Assembly: GCF_003670275.1 (NCBI RefSeq)
Contig: NZ_QXJF01000002.1
Coordinates: 83,858 to 147,857, forward strand
Direction: 5' to 3'
DNA length: 64,000 nt
Source of the DNA: Helicobacter labetoulli
GTDB lineage: Bacteria; Campylobacterota; Campylobacteria; Campylobacterales; Helicobacteraceae
Made by a program: the position numbers and the translations under genes. Below the pieces are notes generated by a model. It did not search any database. It worked only from the letters and a program-made list of their open reading frames with translations, and was not told where the DNA came from. Positions 10,118 through 20,163 of this stretch are shown here, in pieces; position 1 is the stretch's first letter; each line of letters begins with the position of its first letter.

Positions 10118-10945
10118 CTATTGATGTGGAGTGCAAAAAGGACGGCTAAAGGCAAACACGCTTGGCATTGTGCGTTTAAAGGCATTTGCCCAAATTCTTT
10201 TGCAAAGTGAGTTGGTCATTTGGTGAGCAAAACCCCTAGATTCTAAAGTCCTTTGAATGCAGTCTCGCTCATCTTTTTGTCTTGCTTTTAAACCACCTAG
10301 ATTCTCAAAGCATACCAAAAAAGCATCAATGTCTTCATAGCTATATCCTAAGTCATATTCATCACTTTGATTAGCAAATAAATCTGCACTTGGCTTTTTG
10401 TCTATAAGATTTTGTGGGAGATTGAGCGTTTTGGCAAGGGTAAAAATTTGTGTCTTATACAGGCTGCCAATAGGGTTTATCGCACAGGCTAAATCTCCAA
10501 AAATCGTTCCATAGCCTAACATAAGCTCGCTTTTATTGCTTGTGCCTAGCACAAGGGCATTTTCCGCACTTGCATAATCATAAAGCAATGCCATTCTAAG
10601 CCTAGCACAAAAATTCCCCATACGCAACTTTTGCCTATCATCTAGGCTGCCTTCAAGCCCTGTTTGTGCGGCAAAGTGGCTTTGGAATCCTTCAAGATTC
10701 ACAACTTGAGAGGTGAGATGAAGATTTTGAGCAAGATTGAGTGCATCATCAAAATGAATAGAGCTTGAACTCTTGGAGGGCATTAGCAGAACTTTTAGAT
10801 TCTCACTCCCCAAAGCTAAAACCCCAAGAGCTGCCACCACAGCTGAATCTATCCCACCGCTTAAGCCCAAAACTCCTTTTTTAAAACCGCGTTGTTTGAA
10901 TTCTTCTCGTAAAAAAAATACACAAGAATCCACAAAATCTTTCAT
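10118..10945 (-). CDS. nadE: NAD+ synthetase
   Basis: NadE amidates nicotinic acid adenine dinucleotide to NAD+. The 275-residue protein is the short, ammonia-dependent form without a nitrilase domain. The PP-loop GLSGGIDSAVVAAL is at residues 24-37, and the LGTSNKSELMLGYGT segment is conserved. AAGGTG precedes the ATG. It is co-directional with lpxK. Confidence 0.95.
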   Translation of the reverse strand: MKDFVDSCVFFLREEFKQRGFKKGVLGLSGGIDSAVVAALGVLALGSENLKVLLMPSKSSSSIHFDDALNLAQNLHLTSQVVNLEGFQSHFAAQTGLEGSLDDRQKLRMGNFCARLRMALLYDYASAENALVLGTSNKSELMLGYGTIFGDLACAINPIGSLYKTQIFTLAKTLNLPQNLIDKKPSADLFANQSDEYDLGYSYEDIDAFLVCFENLGGLKARQKDERDCIQRTLESRGFAHQMTNSLCKRIWANAFKRTMPSVFAFSRPFCTPHQ

Positions 10946-10989
10946 TTTTCACCTTTTGTTGTTTGTGTCATTTGTTTTCGTGTCGCACA

Positions 10990-12102
10990 TTATAACATAC
11001 GCTTTCTATAAATCACCCATACACTCGCACCAATATATAATAAGCACAAAAATAGTAGATTCAAAAAATATCCCCAAATACTACTAAACTCCGCACCCAT
11101 TTGGTTGAGTTCCAAAAGTCCATTAATGCCGTGATAGGCTGGGAGAAACGCGATAATATCACTTGCCCAAGGAGCAATCTGGGCTTTGGGCCATATAAAT
11201 CCTAGCAAAAAGACAATGGGCATTGAAGCAAGCATAATGATTTGTGTTGAGTAAGCACGCTTGGCTAAAAGTGTGCCAAAAAACACACCAAATGCGGCAG
11301 TGGAGAGAATAAAAGCTATGCTAAAAAGCCAAAAATCAAGAATGTGTGCATTGACATTTACGCCATAAAATTCATACGCAAAGCCAAAATAAAATGCAAA
11401 AAGCACGACATAGATTCCAAAAAATACAAAAATCTTTGATAGCACGATGAGAAGCGGATTGGCACTTGCATAGTAGTTTCTAATCCCTTGATTATACTGC
11501 TGATTTTGCGTCCCACCGATAATCCCAGCTCCAGCTATAAGCGTTTGGTGTAGGATAAAAATCAGCACAGGAGCTAAAGTATAGTTAATATAGCCCATTG
11601 ATGGATTAAAGAGTGGAATAAGGCGAGGGGATAGAATCTCGTGCTTTTCTATTTTGATTGTAAGATTGGCATTAAATGCACTTATCACATCAGTAGCAGC
11701 ATTGGCAATAGAGCCATAAATCAGCAAATATGATGCATTTGCCATAATGGATAGAGTGGGTGGAATCTGCTGATAGAGGTGTTTTTCAAAATTATGTGGT
11801 ATGGTAATAAGCCCATAGATAAGATTAGATTCTATCATCTCTTGAGCCTTGCTTGGATTGTCTAAAACCTCCACAACCTCCAAATGCGGTGAGGCTCTAA
11901 AAAAAGTGATAAGTTCCCGCGATGAAGTTGAAGCATCATAATCAAGAATGGCGATTTTTTGCTTAGCAACGACATCATTATAATACGGCGTAGGATACAA
12001 AAAAAGATAAAAAAGTGAGCCACCAAAAATAATCAGCATAGCCGATACGGAGGTGAAAATATTTTTTGCCTCAAGCAAGAATATAGAGTAAAAATGCCTC
12101 AC
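10990..12102 (-). CDS. ABC-2 type transporter permease
   Basis: The 370 residues fit the YhhJ/DrrB-like ABC-2 permease pattern: one N-terminal membrane helix (about 14-35), a periplasmic domain of about 130 residues (KIAILDYDASTSSRELITFF), then five or six C-terminal helices. No ATPase or membrane-fusion gene is adjacent, so it must pair with subunits encoded elsewhere. Its start overlaps the glyS stop by four bases (ATGA). Substrate unknown; related systems export drugs or envelope components. Confidence 0.8.
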   Translation of the reverse strand: MRHFYSIFLLEAKNIFTSVSAMLIIFGGSLFYLFLYPTPYYNDVVAKQKIAILDYDASTSSRELITFFRASPHLEVVEVLDNPSKAQEMIESNLIYGLITIPHNFEKHLYQQIPPTLSIMANASYLLIYGSIANAATDVISAFNANLTIKIEKHEILSPRLIPLFNPSMGYINYTLAPVLIFILHQTLIAGAGIIGGTQNQQYNQGIRNYYASANPLLIVLSKIFVFFGIYVVLFAFYFGFAYEFYGVNVNAHILDFWLFSIAFILSTAAFGVFFGTLLAKRAYSTQIIMLASMPIVFLLGFIWPKAQIAPWASDIIAFLPAYHGINGLLELNQMGAEFSSIWGYFLNLLFLCLLYIGASVWVIYRKRML

Positions 12103-14189
12103 AATGTAATTTCCCTCATATCACCTATGCGGAGAAACTCGCTATGCACACTAAAGACAAGCATTTGGCGATTAGTTTTTATGGCGTTGTTTTCATCATT
12201 AACAAGCACGGAGTTAAAAAACGCCTCTAAGGGTTCTTTTAAACTAAAAAGTGCCCTAATTTGAGAATCTACATCTGCAGCAAGTGCTTGGGATTTAAGC
12301 GATTTTAGAGCTTGAAAAAGGGCAATTTCTTCAGGGAGCTTGAGTAAAGATTCATCAATATGCGTTGGCTTAATCTCATCGCTTAAAATATTTGCCACAC
12401 GCTTAAAAAGGCTGACTAAGGCTTGTTTATCGCTTTTTTCAAAAAACGCATTAAGGGCTTTTGCATTGCGGATAATGCTTTTGAGATTAAGCACCCTTTT
12501 GCCATTGATACGAGCATTAAGCACACTGCGGATAATTGAAGGGTTGATTTTGAGCATACCCTCTAATCGCTCGACAAAAAACTGCTCTATGCGTTGCATA
12601 TCACTTGGCTTGTAGCCCCCTGCTTGATATAATCGTGGCATATCATAAAGCAAGTCAAAGTCTAAGTCATAATGGTTAATGATTTTTATCACACCATTTG
12701 CCGCGCGTCTTAGGGCAAAGGGGTCTTTTGAGCCACTTGGAATCTTGTCAATACTAAAAAGGGCAAAAATATTATCAAGCTTAATACTTAGGGCTAAAAT
12801 CGCACTTAGAATATGGCTAGGCAGGGCAGAATCTTCACCTGTGGGCAGGTATTGCTCCTTAATAGCAAGGGCAACAAGCGGGTGAAAGCAAAAATTTTTT
12901 GCATAGTAATAGCCCATAACACCCTGCAACTCGGTAAATTCATACACCATTTCGGTAAGCAAATCCGCCTTAGCATATTTCGTGGCTTGGGTGAGAATCT
13001 GCCTTGCTTCATCTTTAGGCATATCTATTGAATCTAAAGCAGGGGCAAAAGATTCTAAAAGGGCGTTAGCTAGGGCAGATTCTCGCTTAGATTTATCAAG
13101 CAAAGAGCCTAGATTTTCTACAAAAACAATCTGCTCTAAAAGCTCGGGTGTAAAGCCCTTTTTCAAGTCATTTTCATAGAAAAACATCGCATCAGCAAGT
13201 CGTGCTTTGAGCACCTTTTGATTACCCTGCACGATGGGGCTTAAATCTTTAGCCGTGGAGTTAGACACAAGCACAAAGCCATTATGAAGCACAGAATCTT
13301 TATAGGTAGCAAAGTAGCGTTGATTTTCTTTCATAGAAGTAATGATAACTTCACTAGGCAAGGCAAGGAAACTAGAATCAAAGCTCCCATACGCCGCTTG
13401 CGGATATTCTGTAATAGCTACAATCTCATTTAGCAAATCTATGTCAATTTCAACCTGAATCTTGTGAGCTGATTCAAGCTCGGCGATTTGGCTAAGGATT
13501 AGCTCTTTGCGTTTATCTTGGCTAAGAATGACAAAATTTTTCTCTAATGTGTCAAAATACTGCTCTATGGAGGCAATAGCCAAAGGCTCAAAGCTCACAT
13601 CTCTATGCACGAAAGTTTGTGCTACTTTGCCAAAATGACGATCAAAGGCATTGACACAAATGCTTTGCTCCCCAAGCAAGATAAGGATATTTCTCACAGG
13701 GCGGATAAAGCCTTGCTCCACATCGCCCCAAAACATACTTTTGCCAAAATGCAGTGAATCTAGCCACTCCACAACCATAGATTCTAAAAGGCTAGAAGTC
13801 GCCACGCCACTTTGTGTAATGGCATAATACAGCACTTCTTTATTATCTTTTATTTTTGTTTCAAGCTCATAATCAAGGGGGAGATTATTTTTTTTATAAA
13901 AGCTCTCTCCTGCCTTGCTTAAGCCCTTTATTTTATCCCCATCAATATAGGCAATGCTAAGTGGGGGACCATAAGATTCTATAAGAGAATCTGGACTTTT
14001 TGCGGCAAAGCTCTCTTCATACAGCACAAGGCGTCTAGGCGTATAATACAATGTGGGTGAGGAGGTAATATTATGCTTTTTGGCGATAGTTTGCCATTTT
14101 TCAACAATATGCGGAAGCTCCTTTAGCAGGGGTAATGCAGGAAGCTCTTCGGTAAGAATCTCAATAAGCAATGGTAGATGTGATTTCAA
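12099..14189 (-). CDS. glyS: glycyl-tRNA synthetase beta subunit
   Basis: The beta subunit of the bacterial alpha2-beta2 GlyRS binds and positions tRNA-Gly. At 696 residues it has the standard length and typical segments LLIEILTEELPA, TPRRLVLY and GSKDPFALRRAANGVIKII. The start is TTG at 14189 with AAGGAA upstream; the alternative ATG codons lie too deep. The alpha subunit glyQ is not in the window. Confidence 0.96.
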   Translation of the reverse strand: MKSHLPLLIEILTEELPALPLLKELPHIVEKWQTIAKKHNITSSPTLYYTPRRLVLYEESFAAKSPDSLIESYGPPLSIAYIDGDKIKGLSKAGESFYKKNNLPLDYELETKIKDNKEVLYYAITQSGVATSSLLESMVVEWLDSLHFGKSMFWGDVEQGFIRPVRNILILLGEQSICVNAFDRHFGKVAQTFVHRDVSFEPLAIASIEQYFDTLEKNFVILSQDKRKELILSQIAELESAHKIQVEIDIDLLNEIVAITEYPQAAYGSFDSSFLALPSEVIITSMKENQRYFATYKDSVLHNGFVLVSNSTAKDLSPIVQGNQKVLKARLADAMFFYENDLKKGFTPELLEQIVFVENLGSLLDKSKRESALANALLESFAPALDSIDMPKDEARQILTQATKYAKADLLTEMVYEFTELQGVMGYYYAKNFCFHPLVALAIKEQYLPTGEDSALPSHILSAILALSIKLDNIFALFSIDKIPSGSKDPFALRRAANGVIKIINHYDLDFDLLYDMPRLYQAGGYKPSDMQRIEQFFVERLEGMLKINPSIIRSVLNARINGKRVLNLKSIIRNAKALNAFFEKSDKQALVSLFKRVANILSDEIKPTHIDESLLKLPEEIALFQALKSLKSQALAADVDSQIRALFSLKEPLEAFFNSVLVNDENNAIKTNRQMLVFSVHSEFLRIGDMREITL

Positions 14190-14290
14190 GGATATTCCTT
14201 TTTTTTAGATATGATTGCGTGATTGTAACGGCATTGTCATTAAAAAGTGATTTAAAAGTGATAAGTTTTGTAAAAATTAGGGAGTGATGT

Positions 14291-15016
14291 GTGAAAAAAA
14301 TTTGGCTTTATGTGTGTGTTGTGTGTGTGATTTTAGGCGAGATGAGTGCCTTGCCACTACATAAGATAGAGGGCAAGTGCGTTAAACCTAAGAAGTTTAA
14401 TAAAAATCAAAAGCAAGTCATTTTGAAGGCATTTAAATATGGTGCAAAAGATGGCTTTGGCTATACGATGGCGGCTATTGCGTGGAAAGAATCTTGTGCG
14501 GGTGAATATAGGGTAAATTTTACTGATCCATCAGCGGGAATCTATCACGCACATATCCCGGGCATTATTAAAAAATATAAGCAAAAAGATTCTGCATTTA
14601 TGCGAAATATGGTAGGAGAGCTGCTTATGCGAGATGATGAGTTTGCTTCACAAACCGCACTTGAAGAGTTAGGTTACTGGCACAAGGTGCGGAAGGGGAA
14701 TTGGTATGAGGTGATAAAGTCTTATAACAAAGGCTTTAGCTGGGAAAAGGACAAAGAGCGTGATAAAATGGCACAGGCGTATTTTGAAGATGTTGCAAAG
14801 CGAGTAAAGGAGCTGCAAACCTATATCCCAAAAATCAGCTCAAGTGCATCAAGACTTGCCAAAAAGGACTATGCGTTGGAGTTTTTAAATAATGCCACAC
14901 AGAGTGTATTAAGTGAAAATAATGCTATGATAAAAGATTCTGTGGCGAGTTATAGGCAAAAGCACAAAAATACAAAAAGCAAAGAAGAGCAAAAGTTTAT
15001 TATCTTAGAGGAGTAG
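14291..15016 (+). CDS. secreted lytic-transglycosylase-like protein
   Basis: A signal peptide (about residues 1-21) is followed by a small lysozyme-like fold. AIAWKESCAG carries a glutamate in the position of the SLT catalytic Glu, and IKSYNKGFSWEKD resembles the conserved Y-N-x-G motif of SLT domains. After about residue 170 the chain is a charged tail that may form a coiled coil. I infer cleavage or remodelling of peptidoglycan in the periplasm. GTG start at 14291 with GGAG upstream. Divergent from glyS. Confidence 0.6.
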   Translation: MKKIWLYVCVVCVILGEMSALPLHKIEGKCVKPKKFNKNQKQVILKAFKYGAKDGFGYTMAAIAWKESCAGEYRVNFTDPSAGIYHAHIPGIIKKYKQKDSAFMRNMVGELLMRDDEFASQTALEELGYWHKVRKGNWYEVIKSYNKGFSWEKDKERDKMAQAYFEDVAKRVKELQTYIPKISSSASRLAKKDYALEFLNNATQSVLSENNAMIKDSVASYRQKHKNTKSKEEQKFIILEE

Positions 15017-15057
15017 GTAATTTTAAAACTATTTAATGTAGAATCCTGTCCCTACAT

Positions 15058-15063
15058 TATAAA
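15058..15063 (+). promoter_or_regulatory. candidate -10 element for asnB
   Basis: TATAAA lies 16 bases before the ATG and is followed by the strong ribosome site AAGGAGA. This would give a very short leader. Expression control at asnB therefore rests mostly on the downstream G tract. Confidence 0.45.
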
Positions 15064-15079
15064 GAATAAGGAGACATAA

Positions 15080-16966
15080 ATGTGTGGCATACTTGGTAGC
15101 ATTCCCTGCACAAATAAAACTGATTTTTTAAAGGCTTTACATACACTTCAACATAGAGGACCTGATGATTTTGGTATCCTAAGCGATACAAATATAACAC
15201 TTGGGCATAGGCGACTTTCTATCATTGATCTAAGCTCAAATGCACATCAACCAATGAGCTTTAAAAATTCTGCTGGGGGGGGGGGGCAATACAGCATTGT
15301 CTTTAATGGTGAAATTTATAACTACATTGAAATACGACAAGAATTAAAAGCTAAGGGTTATGTGTTTCACACAGATTCTGATACGGAAGTTGTTTTAGCA
15401 AGCTTTGCAGAATGGGGTGAAAAATGTCTCCATAAATTTAATGGTATGTGGGCATTTGCTATTTGGAATCATACAAAACAACAACTTTTCCTTGCCCGTG
15501 ATCGTTTTGGAAAAAAACCGCTCTTTTATAGTTTTGTTAAAGATGATAATGGTGGAGAAAAACTCGTTTTTGCCTCTGAGATGAAGGCAATCTATCCTTT
15601 TTTACAAGAAGTCAAACCATCAAAGAAGTTTCACACCCTTAGCAATATTGTGCATATCTTTGATTACGAACATACAAGCGACACACTCATTGATGGAATC
15701 TATCGCTTCCCATATGCTCATTACGCCTTTTATTCACTAGGAGATATGCACATTAAACCCATCCGCTACTACACAATCCTTGATTATCTTATAACACCCA
15801 TACCTAGCTATCAAGAAAGTGTGGAAAAATTTAGAGCATTGTTTTTAGATTCTGTCAAACTGCGAATGCGTTCAGATGTGAGTATAGGCACAGCTTTAAG
15901 CGGTGGGCTAGATTCTAGCGCAACAATTTGTGCTATGGCATATTTGGGAAAAAATGATGTAAGAAAAGATTGGCAACACGCAGTTGTAGCTTGTTTTAAA
16001 GATACACCCCTTGATGAAAGTGGATATGCAAAAAAAGTTGTGGATCACATAGGCATCAAAGGGATTTTTGTGGAAATTGAACCCATCAAACATTGGGATA
16101 AAATTTATGAATATTTTTATTTGTTTGAAGATCTATACATCACAAGTCCTGTGCCTATGATTGCAGCTTATGGGGCTATTAAACAGAAAGGTGTGAGTGT
16201 TACACTTGATGGTCACGGAGCAGATGAGCTTTTTAGTGGATATGGACATTTGATTGAAGCACTTTGGGATAGCAAATTTAATCCAGCAATGGCTTTTGAT
16301 GTTTTAACAACGCTTAATCAAACGCGAATGCCTACAAGCTCGGCATTTGCACTTGGAAAAGAAGCCTTTATGTATTATGTCAAAAAGACAATCAAGCATC
16401 TTATCAAATACAAAATGCCTATCTCGCAAGATTCAAATCATCCAAACTTTCAAGGGCTTGATTACTTTAGCCAACAACTTTATCTCATCTTTAGCGAGAC
16501 CATTCTACCAACACTCTTAAGAAATTATGATAGATATTCTATGATTAATAGTGTTGAAATTCGTATGCCTTTTATGGATCATAGGCTTGTTGAGTTTGTA
16601 TTTAGCCTACCATTCTCTTACAAACTTGGCAAAGGCTATACAAAAAAACTAATACGAGATGCACTTTGTCCTTTTATGCCCCCTGAAGTTGTATGGAGAA
16701 AAAGCAAAATTGGATTTAACTCGCCCATTATTCAGTGGATTCAAAGAAACAAAGCTCAAGGTGGGCTTAGGGAGTGGTTCTTAGACACGACACATTCTAA
16801 AGACTTTGTAGAATGTCCTTTAATAGAAAACGCAGTGGAAATTCAAAATACGGTAGCACATATCATTCAATCACAAAAAGACACCTTCAATGTTGGGGAG
16901 CATCTATGGTGTAAGATTAACCCATATTTATGGTATAAGAGTTTGGATCACGCAGTAAGCTTCTAG
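15080..16966 (+). CDS. asnB: asparagine synthase (glutamine-hydrolysing) with in-frame G12 tract (ON)
   Basis: The 628-residue protein has an N-terminal class II glutamine amidotransferase domain beginning with the nucleophile Cys2 (MCGILGSI) and containing LQHRGPDD and IVFNGEIYNY, then a PP-loop synthetase domain (ALSGGLDSSAT, about residue 274). Twelve G at codons 66-69 encode four glycines between HQPMSFKNSA and the IVFNGEIYNY strand. Loss or gain of one base would end the protein soon after. Two functions are possible: free asparagine synthesis, or amidation of a surface glycan, as for AsnB-like enzymes in polysaccharide clusters. The switch favours the second; this is inference. Confidence 0.88.
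   Translation: MCGILGSIPCTNKTDFLKALHTLQHRGPDDFGILSDTNITLGHRRLSIIDLSSNAHQPMSFKNSAGGGGQYSIVFNGEIYNYIEIRQELKAKGYVFHTDSDTEVVLASFAEWGEKCLHKFNGMWAFAIWNHTKQQLFLARDRFGKKPLFYSFVKDDNGGEKLVFASEMKAIYPFLQEVKPSKKFHTLSNIVHIFDYEHTSDTLIDGIYRFPYAHYAFYSLGDMHIKPIRYYTILDYLITPIPSYQESVEKFRALFLDSVKLRMRSDVSIGTALSGGLDSSATICAMAYLGKNDVRKDWQHAVVACFKDTPLDESGYAKKVVDHIGIKGIFVEIEPIKHWDKIYEYFYLFEDLYITSPVPMIAAYGAIKQKGVSVTLDGHGADELFSGYGHLIEALWDSKFNPAMAFDVLTTLNQTRMPTSSAFALGKEAFMYYVKKTIKHLIKYKMPISQDSNHPNFQGLDYFSQQLYLIFSETILPTLLRNYDRYSMINSVEIRMPFMDHRLVEFVFSLPFSYKLGKGYTKKLIRDALCPFMPPEVVWRKSKIGFNSPIIQWIQRNKAQGGLREWFLDTTHSKDFVECPLIENAVEIQNTVAHIIQSQKDTFNVGEHLWCKINPYLWYKSLDHAVSF
15275..15286 (+). repeat. G12 homopolymer, contingency tract in asnB
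   Basis: Twelve consecutive G in the coding strand, a multiple of three, so the frame is open. It is the only one of the five intragenic tracts in this window found in the ON state. Confidence 0.92.
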
Positions 16967-16975
16967 GTAGAGAGA

Positions 16976-17005
16976 AGGCACAAGCCAAAAAAAGGTATTG
17001 TGCCT
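16976..17005. terminator. hairpin between convergent asnB and tsf
   Basis: AGGCACAA and TTGTGCCT form a perfect 8-bp stem around a 14-base loop, centred in the 53-base gap between two converging genes. It can serve both strands; neither side has a strong T run. Confidence 0.55.
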
Positions 17006-17019
17006 AGCAAATATTAAAC

Positions 17020-18087
17020 TTACTGCATTTGGGCGGCGACTTCAGCAGCAAAATCCTCTACTTTTTTCTCAATGCCTTCACCCAATTCAAAGCGGACATA
17101 TTCAACAATCTCTATATTGTCATTAAGCTCTTGGGATTTAAAATCTAGCACTTGAGCGATTGTTTTTTTATCGTCCATTACATAAAACTGCCCTAAAAGT
17201 GTCATTCTTTGATCAAGCAAGGTGCTATCAGCAATAAAACGCTCCATTTGTCCGGGCAGAATCTTATCCCAAATCTGTTCTGGCTTACCTTGAGCTTTTA
17301 AATCCTCGCGTAATTGGGCTTCCTTAGCCTTTAGCACAGATTCACTTAATTCACTGCGGCTAATGTATTCTGGAATCTTATGCAATGGCTTACCAAGTCG
17401 CTGCAACTCTTCATTCTCTTTTTTTAGCTCCGCGATAATAGCAATCTTCTCTTTTTGGATAAACTCATTATCAAGCTCTGTGTAGCTCAATACTTGAGGC
17501 TTCATCGCTGCTGCGTGCATACAAATGCTTTTAGCCAACTCCACACAGGCATTTTTTGAAGAATCCTTGCTATACTTCATAGCAATCAGCACACCCACGC
17601 GACCATTAGAATGCACATAACCATTCACAATGCCATTGCCCTTTGCCTCTAAGGTAGTAACACGGCGGACAACGATATTTTCACCAATTTTGGCAATATT
17701 TTGTTGGAGATACTCTTCAAACTTTACGCCTTCAACACTCATACTTTGCAAACTTTGAGTGCAAGAAAGGGTATTGTCATACACGACTTTTGCTGTTCTC
17801 TCTACAAGCTCTTTAAATGTGTCATTTTTAGCCACGAAGTCTGTTTCAGAATTTATCTCAATCATACTTGCTTTGCTAAAATCACCCGCCACTTCTACAC
17901 TCACAACACCCTCACTTGCTACCCTATCTGCTTTTTTAGCCGCTTTACTCAAGCCTTTTTCACGCAAATACTCTACGGCTTTTTGTATATCACCATTTGT
18001 TTCCACAAGTGCTTTTTTACAATCCATCATTCCCGCGTCAGTCATCTCGCGGAGTTGTTTTACAAGCTGTGCTGGAATATCCGCCAT
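17020..18087 (-). CDS. tsf: elongation factor Ts
   Basis: EF-Ts exchanges GDP for GTP on EF-Tu. The 355 residues contain the N-terminal UBA-like module (QLVKQLREMTDAGMMDCKKAL), the TDFVAKN motif that contacts EF-Tu, and the two dimerisation subdomains. It starts three bases after rpsB, forming the usual rpsB-tsf operon. Confidence 0.97.
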   Translation of the reverse strand: MADIPAQLVKQLREMTDAGMMDCKKALVETNGDIQKAVEYLREKGLSKAAKKADRVASEGVVSVEVAGDFSKASMIEINSETDFVAKNDTFKELVERTAKVVYDNTLSCTQSLQSMSVEGVKFEEYLQQNIAKIGENIVVRRVTTLEAKGNGIVNGYVHSNGRVGVLIAMKYSKDSSKNACVELAKSICMHAAAMKPQVLSYTELDNEFIQKEKIAIIAELKKENEELQRLGKPLHKIPEYISRSELSESVLKAKEAQLREDLKAQGKPEQIWDKILPGQMERFIADSTLLDQRMTLLGQFYVMDDKKTIAQVLDFKSQELNDNIEIVEYVRFELGEGIEKKVEDFAAEVAAQMQ

Positions 18088-18089
18088 AA

Positions 18090-18878
18090 TTACGCCTCCT
18101 CTTGTGTATTGCTTTCTTCAGCTTTTACTTCATCAAGCAATTCTTGCTTTTCAGATTCTGTTGCTGGAATCACTTCGCCTTGCTCATCTTGCAAGTCCTT
18201 GTTTTCAGCCCTGCCCTCTAAAATCGCCTCGCTTATCTCCTTACAAAAAAGCTGGATTGAGCGGATAGCATCATCATTACCCGGGATTGGATAATCCACC
18301 ATATCAGGGTCGCAGTTTGTATCAAGTGGAGCGACAACGGGAATCCCAAGCCTTCTAGCTTCTGCCACAGCGATTTTTTCTTTTGCCGCATCAATGACAA
18401 AAATCATATCTGGGGCTTTTTTCATATGACGCACACCGCCCAAATATTTATCAAGCTTTTCTTTTTTGCGTTGGAGCATAAGCTTTTCTTTTTTTGTTAA
18501 TAGGTCAATTTGTCCGCTATTTTCCATCTCTTCAATAATTTCTAACTTGCGGACTGATTTTTTAATTGTGCTAAAGTTTGTAAGCATACCGCCAAGCCAA
18601 CGATAATTCACATACGGCGCATTCACAGATTCAGCATAAGTCTTTAGCGTCTCACTTGCTTGCTTTTTTGTCCCTACAAACATAATCACCTTGCCCTCAC
18701 TTGCAGCTTCTTTGACAATGTTGTAAGTGTAGCGGAAATAACGCAAAGTCTTTTGCAGGTCAATAATGTGGATATTTTTTCTCACACCAAAAATAAAACG
18801 CTTCATCTTTGGATTCCAGCGGCGTGTTTGATGCCCAAAATGCACACCGCACTCTAACAGATCTTTCATTGTTACCAT
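18090..18878 (-). CDS. rpsB: 30S ribosomal protein S2
   Basis: The 262-residue S2 begins [25 protein letters not shown] and has the conserved [10 protein letters not shown] and DAAKE segments. A glutamate-rich tail of about 40 residues extends the usual C-terminus. AAGGAG precedes the ATG. The 280-base upstream region (18879-19158) holds its promoter and no other gene that I can recognise. Confidence 0.97.
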   Translation of the reverse strand: MVTMKDLLECGVHFGHQTRRWNPKMKRFIFGVRKNIHIIDLQKTLRYFRYTYNIVKEAASEGKVIMFVGTKKQASETLKTYAESVNAPYVNYRWLGGMLTNFSTIKKSVRKLEIIEEMENSGQIDLLTKKEKLMLQRKKEKLDKYLGGVRHMKKAPDMIFVIDAAKEKIAVAEARRLGIPVVAPLDTNCDPDMVDYPIPGNDDAIRSIQLFCKEISEAILEGRAENKDLQDEQGEVIPATESEKQELLDEVKAEESNTQEEA

Positions 18879-19158
18879 AGGTTCTCCTTAAAGTTTTGGT
18901 TTGTCCTCCATACCCCTTAGCAAGATTCTCACAATCCGCAGAATCCCGCAACCTAACAAGGATTGGTATGTGTGAATTTTGTTGCTTCCACTTCATTTTA
19001 GTTAAGCAAAAGCACACAAAAGGGCAGGATTCTAACCATTTTTGGCTAAAAGTTGGCTTATTTTGAAATGGCAATACGATAGTGACACACCACAATTTAA
19101 GCTTTGAGCCTATACACCACAATTATCACCAACACAAAATCAGTGAAATATAGGTCTG

Positions 19159-20017
19159 CTATCTATGGACTGAATTTGAGTTTGTTTTACGCAGTTTTTG
19201 TGCATAATTCCACAATCCACATAGCTTTAATATACTTTTTATAATGAGCTTTAAGGCAGTTGCAAATGGTCTTTGTTCGTGTGCATCAATAAAGCTTTGC
19301 AGCCATTTACTCCTTTCTTCCCAAACTTTATAATGTGTCAAATAAAGTGGGGTTTGTGTAGTAGGAAAATCAAAAAGATGAGCCTTGCTTGTATGCACAA
19401 ATAGTAAAATATTTTGACTATACCAAAATGAGATACTCTCATTATTCCAAATTTGAGAACGGATGCAATCAATACATACATAATCATTTTGTGCAAATAG
19501 CTCTGCCCAATATGCTGGTGGCTGTTCATTGACGTGATGAACGCCACCTTGATAAGGAATGGCAGCAGAAAAGAGAATAATATCAGAAAGAGAGATTAAG
19601 AGTTTTATAAAATTTGGTGCATATTGTGCATATAAATGCTCGGCGACTTCAAAACTTTGTGCTAATTCAAAGGGTTTATCCGTGCGTTGGGTCCCCCCCC
19701 CCCGTTTGTTTGCTAATAAGTTTTGAAGCTACAAGCAAACTTTGTGTGTAATCTTGTGTTAAATCCACCTTGCCATAAGAATCAAGCGGTATATAACGCT
19801 CATCAGATTCTACATCATTGCCATCAAGCCCTACAAGTTTGATACTAGAATCTAGCTCTTGCCATACCTTAAGCCAAGTCCCAAGCCCACAACCTATGTC
19901 AATAACACTTCTTGGCTTATGCCACTTAGACACCAAGTCCAAAATACACTTTGCAGAGTTATATGCACTCTGCTGGTCGCCATAAAATTCTCTGTCATAC
20001 ACTTTTGTCAATTCCAT
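19159..20017 (-). CDS. phase-variable SAM-dependent methyltransferase, out of frame in this sequence
   Basis: The first frame (from 20017) is a class I methyltransferase N-terminus with SVIDIGCGLGTWLKVW as the SAM-binding loop and LVGLDGNDV after it. It stops just after a G11 tract. In another frame the protein continues (EVAEHLYAQYAP, SDIILFSAAIPYQGG, HHVNEQPPAYWAELF, then a C-terminus ending NSVHR) to 19159. A tract of 10 or 13 G restores a 285-residue protein. Related enzymes methylate sugars in LPS and capsule clusters; the acceptor here is unknown. AAGGAGA precedes the ATG. It stands alone between rpsB and rpoN. Confidence 0.82.
19693..19703 (-). repeat. G11 homopolymer, contingency tract in methyltransferase
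   Basis: Eleven C on the + strand. One base fewer puts the two halves of the methyltransferase in frame. Confidence 0.9.
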
Positions 20018-20163
20018 TATTTTCTCCTTAATTAAAATGTGCTACACACTCTGCACTTTTAACTTACACAACAAATGCAGGGCGGATTCTAGCCCAAGAT
20101 ATATGAATATGAGCTGAAGTGCTTGTGTCCTGCTTGAACTTATCTGCCTTAGAAATCTTGCCT

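Noticed and set aside
19080..19158. Riboswitch or small RNA upstream of rpsB
   Set aside because: No conserved core or clear stem is visible; the gap is of ordinary length for a ribosomal promoter.
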